Part shown: one piece after another, positions 39,343 through 45,511 of the stretch
Numbering within the stretch: the stretch's first letter is position 1
How the letters are laid out: each line of letters begins with the position of its first letter
Origin: Actinoplanes sandaracinus
GTDB lineage: Bacteria; Actinomycetota; Actinomycetes; Mycobacteriales; Micromonosporaceae
NCBI RefSeq assembly: GCF_030009775.1
Contig: NZ_JASCTH010000002.1
Span: 339,559-403,558 of the forward strand
Direction of reading: 5' to 3'
DNA: 64,000 nt
Program-made: the position numbers and the translations under genes
The notes under the pieces: generated by a model
What the model saw: only the letters and a program-made list of their open reading frames with translations
What the model was told of the DNA's origin: nothing
Database searches by the model: none

Positions 39343-40793
39343 TACGGCAGCCACCGTTCGTGAGGCGACCTCGGATCCCGCAGGAACGAGGACGGCCACC
39401 GCATGATCGTCTGTGCGTTGTGGACACAACATCCGACCCTGCGGTGGCCGAGAGCCGCAGCGTAGAGCCCGCCCAGTGGCGACGAACCATCGACCTGGTG
39501 ACCGGGGCGTTCGCGGGTCGGTTCGCCCGGGGCGAACCCCGCCGGGCGGTCGCGGGCTTCGTCACCGGCCTGCTCGCCGACCTGGAGATCAAGACGTGCT
39601 GGCAGCTGGCTGAGCAGGCCGGGCATGGTCGCCCGGATCCGATGCAAAGGTTGCTGTACCGGGCGAAGTGGGACGCCGACGCGGTGCGTGACGATGTGCG
39701 CAAGGCCGTCGTCGACCGGCTCGGTGATCCGGACGGGGTCCTGGTCGTCGACGAGACCGGCGATCTGAAGAAGGGTGTGCACACCGTCGGTGTCCAGCGC
39801 CAGTACACCGGAACCGCGGGACGCATCGAGAACGCCCAGGTCGGTGTGTTCCTGGCCTACGCGAGCAGACACGGCCACACCCTGATCGATCGGCGGGTCT
39901 ACCTACCGAAGTCCTGGACCGGCGACCCCCAGCGGTGCGAACAGGCCGGCGTGCCGGACGACATCGCGTTTGCCACCCGATCCGAGCTGGCCGATGACAT
40001 GATCAACGCCGCTGTGAAGGCCCTGGTCCCGGCTCGATGGGTCGCCGCGGACGAGGCCTACGGCAACAACACCAGCCTGCGGGCCGAGCTGCGGGAACTC
40101 CGCCTGGGTTACGTCCTGGCCGTCTCCTGTGATCATCTCGTGCCGGTCGACGGCGGTAAGACCCGCTGCCGCGCCGACCGGCTGGTGGAGAACCTGCCGG
40201 CCACCGCGTGGACCCGCCGCAGTGCCGGCGACGGGTCGGAGAGTCCCCGGTTCTACGACTGGGCCTGGCTGGCCGATGTCGGCGCCGACGGTGACCCCGA
40301 CGACGACGGTCGGCACAGTTTGCTGATCCGCCGCAACAACACCACCGGTGAGCTGGCTTTCTACCGCTGCTGGACACCCGGCTCGGCTACCCTCGCTCAG
40401 CTCGTGCGGGTGGCGGGAGTTCGCTGGATCGTGGAAGAAAGCTTCCAAGCCGGAAAGGGCCAGGTCGGCCTCGTCCAGCACCAAGTCCGCCGCTGGACGT
40501 CCTGGCACCGGTTCACCACCCTCGCCATCGCGGCCCTCGCCGTTCTCGCGATCTGCGCCGCCGACGCCCGAACAGCAGACCGCCACGCTCAGCCCGACAT
40601 GATCGAGCTGACCGTCAACGAGATCCGTCGCCTGATCAACGTCCTGCTGATCCGGCCGACCCGGAGCATCGCCTACCGTCTGAGATGTCAAACTGGCGAC
40701 GCCGACACCAGGCACGAGCCAGACGAGCCCATTACGCCCGCCGCCTCACCCTCGAACTTCAACCATGATCACGAATGGCGGCTGCCGTACTAG
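39339..40793 (+). mobile_element. IS701-family insertion sequence with CTAG duplications
   Basis: The element (39343-40789, about 1447 bp) is bounded by inverted repeats: the left end TACGGCAGCCACCGTTCGT and the right end complementary to TACGGCAGCCGCCATTCGT, two mismatches in 19. CTAG at 39339-39342 and 40790-40793 are the expected 4-bp target duplications of this family. It carries one transposase gene that appears intact. No name can be given without a database search. Confidence 0.88.
39441..40793 (+). CDS. IS701-family transposase
   Basis: DDE transposase of roughly 450 residues. The first catalytic Asp lies in VLVVDETGDLKKG, the second in RWVAADEAYGNN, and the C-terminal Glu in RWIVEESFQAGKGQVGL, the arrangement of IS701 enzymes. 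The open frame begins at 39360 but the left inverted repeat reaches that point, so the true start is probably one of the GTG codons just downstream (near 39441). The frame closes exactly at the right end, using the TAG of the CTAG duplication as its stop codon. Confidence 0.85.
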   Translation, partial: AVAESRSVEPAQWRRTIDLVTGAFAGRFARGEPRRAVAGFVTGLLADLEIKTCWQLAEQAGHGRPDPMQRLLYRAKWDADAVRDDVRKAVVDRLGDPDGVLVVDETGDLKKGVHTVGVQRQYTGTAGRIENAQVGVFLAYASRHGHTLIDRRVYLPKSWTGDPQRCEQAGVPDDIAFATRSELADDMINAAVKALVPARWVAADEAYGNNTSLRAELRELRLGYVLAVSCDHLVPVDGGKTRCRADRLVENLPATAWTRRSAGDGSESPRFYDWAWLADVGADGDPDDDGRHSLLIRRNNTTGELAFYRCWTPGSATLAQLVRVAGVRWIVEESFQAGKGQVGLVQHQVRRWTSWHRFTTLAIAALAVLAICAADARTADRHAQPDMIELTVNEIRRLINVLLIRPTRSIAYRLRCQTGDADTRHEPDEPITPAASPSNFNHDHEWRLPY

Positions 40794-40887
40794 AAGACTT
40801 GAATCGCTCTACCGCCCCGTGAAACCGTCAGCGGAGGGACACCCACCGCGTGGCGACACCTTTGACACGGAGTCGGACCACCATTGA
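40794..40887 (+). pseudogene. 3' half of the small gene split by the IS
   Basis: Begins immediately after the right CTAG and reads in the frame set by 39242-39342, ending with TGA at 40885-40887. See the 5' half. Confidence 0.5.
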
Positions 40888-40945
40888 AGACTCGACCTGT
40901 CCTGCGCAGTCATATCGAGCACCAGCGGAATCGGGATCGATTACC

Positions 40946-41518
40946 TCAACCGCGCCGGTCCACTAACGTCGCCTGTAGTCGTTGAGCGAACGCCGGCACG
41001 CCGGCTTTGGACAACGAGTCAGCCAGATCGGCCGGAGTCATCGACGGGCGACGCTTCTCGCCAGCCATCCGGACAACAGTATCGAGAATCTCGCCTGGCC
41101 AGACGTCGAGCAGGCCGCACAGGTAGTCGTCCGGCGTGCAGACCCGGACTCCGTGAGATGCCAGCGCCGCGGCGGGAAAGTCAGCGAGATTCCACGTCAC
41201 GATCGCAATCGCGCGACCGGCAACGGCAGCGGCCATGTGCACTCGATCGTCGGGGTCCTTGCCTGGCATCCGCTCGATCAGAGGGGAATAGGCGGACTCG
41301 GGCACCTCGCTGTCGGCGAAGTGCTCGCGGATCGCGGAGGTGATCGCTGCGGCCGAGGCGGCGGACCTGCGTTGCTCCCGCACGATGACCCGCTCCCATT
41401 CGGCGAGCAGAGCCTGGGTCCACATCACGTCATGCACGCCGTCCTCGGTCAGGGCCAGCATGAGATCCATGACCGAGAACGGGAACAGCACATTGGTGTC
41501 GACGAAGACCCTAGCCAT
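40946..41518 (-). CDS. PIN-domain protein, probable toxin
   Basis: 190-residue PIN-domain ribonuclease-type protein (PIN_3/VapC-like). Acidic active-site positions are visible: FVDTNVLFP at the N-terminus, a Glu in LLAEWERVI, KDPDDRVHMAAA, and a later Asp in TWNLADFPA. It lies 17 nt after an HTH gene on the same strand, the usual antitoxin-toxin order. A decayed second copy lies at 43872-44397. Toxins of this fold often cleave tRNA or rRNA, but the target here is unknown. Confidence 0.82.
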   Translation of the reverse strand: MARVFVDTNVLFPFSVMDLMLALTEDGVHDVMWTQALLAEWERVIVREQRRSAASAAAITSAIREHFADSEVPESAYSPLIERMPGKDPDDRVHMAAAVAGRAIAIVTWNLADFPAAALASHGVRVCTPDDYLCGLLDVWPGEILDTVVRMAGEKRRPSMTPADLADSLSKAGVPAFAQRLQATLVDRRG

Positions 41519-41535
41519 CGAAATCGCGGCCGCGC

Positions 41536-41985
41536 TCAGTAGGGAAGATCGGCGGCCTGAACCGCGTCGGCAATACGTCGGCGGCCCGCCCGTCGGCGTT
41601 CCCTGCGCGCTTGGAACTCCAACACGTCCACCAAGCGCACCACGCGATGCTTGCTGTCAGGAAGGTGCTCCGACGGGATCTCGCCGGCGTCCAACAACCT
41701 GACCACGAACGGACGAGACAATCCGAGCAACTCGCCCACCTCAGCCGGAGTCAGACAAACCTCCGTGGCGAGCACTGTGACGCCATGGCCTTGTGACAAC
41801 TGGCCTGCGGATGCGACCAGCACGGTCACCAAGGACTCGGGCAGCGCGATCTCCTCCCCGGTGGGCAGCCGGAGGACCGCCTGCGAAAGGTTCGCCCCCG
41901 CGCGGCTGATCTCGGCCGCGCGATCACGATCGTCGGAGGTCGGCTCAACGCGGGTCGCCTCTCCTAGAACGCTTGAACGCGCCAC
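41536..41985 (-). CDS. HTH (excisionase-like) protein, probable antitoxin
   Basis: 149 residues from a GTG at 41985, which has a strong GAGGAGG site 5 nt upstream. The C-terminal half is an excisionase/MerR-like helix-turn-helix: CLTPAEVGELLGLSRPFVVRLLDAGEIPSEHLPDSKHRVVR, recognisable by LGLSRPFVVRLL and then HRVVRLVDVLEF. The N-terminal half may bind the PIN partner. Such HTH plus PIN pairs behave as toxin-antitoxin modules in actinobacteria. The HTH antitoxin is likely to autoregulate the pair. Confidence 0.78.
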   Translation of the reverse strand: MARSSVLGEATRVEPTSDDRDRAAEISRAGANLSQAVLRLPTGEEIALPESLVTVLVASAGQLSQGHGVTVLATEVCLTPAEVGELLGLSRPFVVRLLDAGEIPSEHLPDSKHRVVRLVDVLEFQARRERRRAGRRRIADAVQAADLPY

Positions 41986-42190
41986 CGAAGCCTCCTCACA
42001 CCGACGATATCCGAAACAACTGTAACCCGCGACGGCACTGATGCCTATGCCCAACCTGCCGTACCTGGCGCGGACAGCGCCGCGCGCTAGGAGTCGCATC
42101 GTTTGAACACGTTTGCCACCACGCCGGAACAGCGGCCGATCGCACCGCCGCACGCCTCTCACCGATTGCCCTTCTAGCTCACATGGGCAG

Positions 42191-42253
42191 GTCAGCCGCT
42201 ATGGCTAGCCGGCCATGTAGGAGAGCAGGCCTGGGATGAATCCTGCAGGGCAC
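42191..42253 (+). repeat. Internal att-like module
   Basis: GTCAGCCGCTATGGCTA followed about 30 nt later by GGGATGAATCCTGC and AGGGCAC. The same two blocks at nearly the same spacing recur at 44541-44604. The last part matches the tRNA-Arg 3' end imperfectly (GAATCCTGC identical, then AGGG instead of CGGGGG). Confidence 0.65.
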
Positions 42254-42260
42254 AAGCTCC

Positions 42261-42302
42261 GAGCGACCCATGTCCGCAGGAAGGCGCGGAGCTTGGTCGC
42301 TC
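42261..42302 (+). terminator. T-tailed hairpin after internal att module
   Basis: GAGCGACC (42261-42268) pairs with GGTCGCTC (42295-42302), followed by GTTTTGCTTT. It sits where a tRNA terminator would, just after the tRNA-like 3' end, and may be a copy carried by one islet. Confidence 0.55.
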
Positions 42303-42439
42303 GTTTTGCTTTCTGGAGTCGAAGCCCAGACCACACGTAACCACCTCTGAGGCGGCTCTGCTGCCCGACCTCGTTCCCCACCTACGGTCGACCCTGTCAA
42401 GGACGGCCGACCCAGTCTTCAGGCGCCGTCGACACAGAC

Positions 42440-43237
42440 TCAGCTTTCGTCCGAGCAAAGTTGCGCCAGCGCCCATTTCAAAGCATTCGATACATCGGCC
42501 TCCGAGGCGTCCGTGACACGTGCTATCTCTTCGATCGGGAACTGATCGAAGTAGAAGAGGTACAATACTTCTTGCTCTTCTCGGGAAAGTCGACGAAATC
42601 TTCTGACGAGCACGTCATCGTTGTCATCCCACTCGCGAGACGCGACGCTCAAGTCGACGACATCCTGCATCAGCAGGTCAAGGTGTTCGGTGAACAGCGC
42701 ATCACTTGCGATCAGCGCCTGCGCGACTTCGCGGACGACCTCCACCGAGACATCAAGATGCTGAGCGATTTCAAATTCGGTGGGACTTCGCCCGAATTCC
42801 TGGAGAAGAAATTCATCTGTTTCCCTGACCGCGAAGCCATAATCACGCAACGCGGCGTTCACGCCAGTCTGCATCCGCGACCAGATAATCCTACGAGCGA
42901 GGCCCCGGATTCGCGCCTTTAAATAACCAGGTAAGTATCCGCGTCGCGGATCATGGTCGCGGACGGCGAGGACTAGACCTAGACCCCAGATTTCTTCGGC
43001 CAAATCCGGCCGACGATATCGCCCGGAGACTGCCCGGGCTATTTTCTGTGCCATCGGTACACATTCCTCGATAATCGAATTATCCATCGCCCTTCTCACC
43101 AAGTCCCCTTTGGGTAGATGCTGGAACTTGAGGAACTTCTCGCGAAGCTCTATCGCCCGTTCATCCGGCCGCAACTGAGGGAATGCAGCAATGACGGCTT
43201 TAATCGAATAGTCGGGTCGCAGGAATGTGGCGCACAA
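42440..43237 (-). CDS. Sigma-70-like protein of the islet
   Basis: 265 residues resembling a group 3 sigma factor. A region 2-like helical block (AEEIWGLGLVLAVRDHDPRRGYLPGYLKARIRGLARRII) is followed by a region 3-like HTH (RSPTEFEIAQHLDVSVEVV) and a region 4-like HTH (LSREEQEVLYLFYFDQFPIEEIARV). Codon use and base composition are less GC-rich than the flanks, suggesting foreign origin. The apparent start is TTG at 43237, overlapping the upstream gene by 38 nt; an internal GTG near LVRRAMD is an alternative. It could be a real sigma factor or a derived regulator. Confidence 0.65.
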   Translation of the reverse strand: MCATFLRPDYSIKAVIAAFPQLRPDERAIELREKFLKFQHLPKGDLVRRAMDNSIIEECVPMAQKIARAVSGRYRRPDLAEEIWGLGLVLAVRDHDPRRGYLPGYLKARIRGLARRIIWSRMQTGVNAALRDYGFAVRETDEFLLQEFGRSPTEFEIAQHLDVSVEVVREVAQALIASDALFTEHLDLLMQDVVDLSVASREWDDNDDVLVRRFRRLSREEQEVLYLFYFDQFPIEEIARVTDASEADVSNALKWALAQLCSDES

Positions 43238-43676
43238 ACTTTCTTAGCACAGCATCATCCGGTAGGACACCGCGCTCCAGATCCCGAACGCAGTCGATCG
43301 TCAGGCCTGACTTGATCGCAAACTGATTCCCGGGAAGTCTCGCCAGCACACGGACGGTGATTACATAATCGGCGAAGGTCCGGTGACGTTCAGGATCTTT
43401 GGTGGCCCTCCACGGGTGCCCCAACCTCGGAGCAACTTGATCGACCGTAAATCCCGCATTAGGCGCCGCGTCGACAAGGTCGAGAATAAATCCCATTGTC
43501 GGAACGCGCTTTCCGGCGCGATAGCGCGAGACGGTGACCGCGGCATGACCAGTAAGCGCAGACAACTGAGCTGGCCGCATATTCAACACCTGCAAAACGG
43601 TATCGATAAAGTATTTCCCGGCTTGCCGTCTTGATAATTTAGGAGGAATTACGCCGCCCTGAGGAGCACTCTTCAT
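43200..43676 (-). CDS. XRE-type HTH regulator of the islet
   Basis: 158 residues with a Cro/C1-type helix-turn-helix near residues 33-60 (QLSALTGHAAVTVSRYRAGKRVPTM). The C-terminal part shows a second HTH-like repeat around FAIKSGLTIDCVRDLERG, so it may be a tandem DNA-binding protein. The start is ATG at 43676, with only a weak ribosome binding site. The gene overlaps the sigma-like gene and is likely co-transcribed with it. Composition is atypically AT-rich for this genome. Confidence 0.65.
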   Translation of the reverse strand: MKSAPQGGVIPPKLSRRQAGKYFIDTVLQVLNMRPAQLSALTGHAAVTVSRYRAGKRVPTMGFILDLVDAAPNAGFTVDQVAPRLGHPWRATKDPERHRTFADYVITVRVLARLPGNQFAIKSGLTIDCVRDLERGVLPDDAVLRKFVRHIPATRLFD

Positions 43677-43871
43677 GACCCGTCAATGTATTTTCCTCGG
43701 GAAGAGCTCAACGGACACGGCGTCCGATTGGCAACTCGAAGACATCTCGCCGCAGCTGAAAGTAGGCAATTCGCTACACTTTCTCTCCTATGAGTAAATT
43801 TGGCGCAAAGACTCGGTCAACAGGTCGTGCCTTGGGCAATTTGCACCGGACGTCAGCTCCCACAGCTGGCT

Positions 43872-44397
43872 AAAGTTGCCCCTGGTCGGCTAGTCCGGCC
43901 TGCAACCTATGGGCGAACGCCGGCGCGCCAGCCTTGGCAAGTGAGTTAGCAAGGTCGACCAGAGTCATCGGCGGCCGGCGCTTTCGCCTGACGAACGAAC
44001 AAAGGTAGTCGTCCGGCGTGCAAACACGAACTCCGTGAGATGCCGACGTTTAGGCGGAAAAATCAGCAAGATTCCAGTTCACGATCGCAGCCACGTGTGC
44101 GGCAACGGCGGCGATCATGTAAACCCGATCATCGGGATCCTTGGCGGGCATCCGGGCGATCGGATCGGCATGGGCGTCCTCAGGCACCTCGCTCTCCGCG
44201 AAGTATGCGCGGATGGCGGCCGTGATGGCCGCAGCAGAGGCAGCGGATCGACGCTCGGCCGTACGATGACCCGTTCCCACCCGCTACAGCGCCTGCGTCC
44301 ACAACACCTCGCGCACGCCGTCCTCGGTCAAGGCCAGCATGAGATCCATGACCGAGAACGGGAACAATACGTTGATGTCTACGAAAATTCTCGTCGT
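43872..44397 (-). pseudogene. Decayed PIN-domain gene (second copy)
   Basis: Clearly paralogous to 40946-41518: shared stretches include the start region FVDINVLFPFSVMDLMLALTEDG, the middle KDPDDRVYMIAAV and the C-terminal end. The first catalytic block reads FVDIN instead of FVDTN, a stop follows WTQAL, frames shift near 44.28 kb, an internal stretch around 43.99-44.00 kb is deleted, and the start codon is gone. It cannot make a full protein. Confidence 0.85.
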
Positions 44398-44517
44398 TGA
44401 GAATGCCTCCGGGTCAGTAGGGAGGTCTGCGGCTTGGACCGCGTCGGCGATGCGGCGGCGGCCCACCCGCTGGCGTTCCCTTCGCGCCTGGAACTCCAAC
44501 ACCGCCGCCCACAGATT
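44398..44517 (-). pseudogene. Truncated HTH antitoxin remnant (second copy)
   Basis: Only the C-terminal end of the antitoxin paralogue remains (LEFQARRERQRVGRRRIADAVQAADLP), now in frame with the PIN remnant. The DNA-binding domain is missing; the sequence breaks off close to the att module at 44541. Confidence 0.8.
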
Positions 44518-44540
44518 GCCCGTCTTAGCCTATATTGGCA

Positions 44541-44604
44541 CGTCAGCCGCTATGGCTATTCGCCTATGCGGGGGAGCCGGTTTGGGATGAATCCTGCCGG
44601 GGGC
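44541..44604 (+). repeat. attR-like module with exact tRNA-Arg 3' end copy
   Basis: GTCAGCCGCTATGGCTA ... GGGATGAATCCTGCCGGGGGC. The last 16 nt (44589-44604) are identical to the end of the tRNA-Arg gene at 39021-39036. This is the likely right boundary of the tandem islets, 5.6 kb from the tRNA. Confidence 0.75.
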
Positions 44605-44887
44605 CCAATGTGAGTGGGCACCTGTGTTCGCTGATAAACGCGAACTGGTGCCCACCGTGATTTTCTTTCCTGAAGCCCAAGCCTCAAACTCCGCGCCGCG
44701 CCCCCAGGACCCCGCACTGCCGGTGGTCGCGGTGGGCGGCTTGGTCCGGCCTCTTTCTCTTTGGCTGACACGCCTTCGCCTCGTCTTGTAAGCCGTCAGT
44801 CGGCTTTCTGGCCGAGCGCCTCGGGGGCTCGGGCGGGTATGACGCAGTCTCTGAGAGGCGGCGTCCCACGCCTAGCCGGAGCCATCC
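44605..44887. other. Non-coding region right of the attR-like site
   Basis: About 280 nt with no supported gene. It holds the terminator-like hairpin at 44614-44655, probably the original tRNA-Arg terminator, then GC-rich sequence leading to the AbiEi remnant. Confidence 0.5.
44614..44655 (+). terminator. Displaced tRNA-Arg terminator candidate
   Basis: GTGGGCACC and GGTGCCCAC form the outer stem; GTTCGC and GCGAAC form an inner stem; GATTTTCTTTCC follows. It begins 9 nt after the attR-like copy of the tRNA end, so before insertion it would have directly followed the tRNA gene. Confidence 0.55.
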
Positions 44888-45422
44888 ATGCGGAGGAATG
44901 TTGCTTTAGTTACGGTCCAGGTGCGTAGGATTTCTTCCGTGGCAGTCAAGTGGGACGACGCTCGTCGCGGGCTTCCCGTCACGTTCATTTATTCCGAAGC
45001 ACGCCTGGGCGGGCTGTCCGATCGTCAGCTGTATCAACTCAGGGATGACGACGTCATCGAGGTCATCGATCGCGGGCTTTTTGCCGTACCGATGTGGATG
45101 CTCTTGCCGATGTCGATCGTCTGAGTGTCGCCCGACGGGCGTCCTCGGCAACGCTGTGCCTCACTACCGCCCCCGCCCGGCACGGGTTGACCGACGAGAT
45201 TCCGTCAATGATCGACGTGGCGCTCCCACGAGGCACGTACCGTCCCGTTGCCGGCCGGGCATATCTGGATCTACAGAATCTGGCACGCCGGACCAAACGT
45301 CCGACCGACGAACCGCATCAGCTCTACGCGCTGGAGGGCTTCCTAGCGCGGTTGGCCGAGTCCAAGCATGCCGATTGACTCGTACTCAAAGGTGGGGTTC
45401 TGCTTGCGGTTCTTGATGTGTG
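44888..45422 (+). pseudogene. Broken AbiEi/AbiEii (type IV toxin-antitoxin) remnant
   Basis: The first frame (44888-45124) resembles the AbiEi N-terminal HTH (GGLSDRQLYQLRDDDVIEVIDRGLF) and shifts near 45.09 kb into a second frame with ARRASSATLCLTT and HGLTDEIPSMIDVALPRGT, also AbiEi. After TYRP the sequence jumps to an AbiEii toxin start (YLDLQNLARRTKRPTDE, then ALEGFLARLAESKHAD), showing a deletion that removed most of the antitoxin end. A TGA then replaces an expected Arg, and LVLKGGVLLAVLDV ends at another stop. The family reading is from recognisable motifs. Confidence 0.7.
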
Positions 45423-45511
45423 ACGCCCCGCCCGCGATGTCAACTTCCAGGGGGGGGCAGCACGGAGGCGGCCTTCTTCGGCGGCGGGGGTGGGGTCTTG
45501 GGCGTTTGCGG

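Larger units (their letters stand above)
41986..42439. other. Non-coding junction between the two islets
   Basis: About 450 nt without a convincing gene. It contains a module (42191-42253) closely similar to 44541-44604, ending in a tRNA-Arg 3'-like sequence, then a T-tailed hairpin at 42261-42302. It looks like the boundary of two tandem insertions. Confidence 0.6.

Noticed and set aside
41986..42439. Small minus-strand frames (for example 42179-42400)
   Set aside because: They cross the att-like module and the terminator hairpin, with no ribosome binding site or codon bias.
42461..42922. Plus-strand frame opposite the sigma-like gene
   Set aside because: No recognisable features, and the minus-strand frame shows sigma-like HTH regions.
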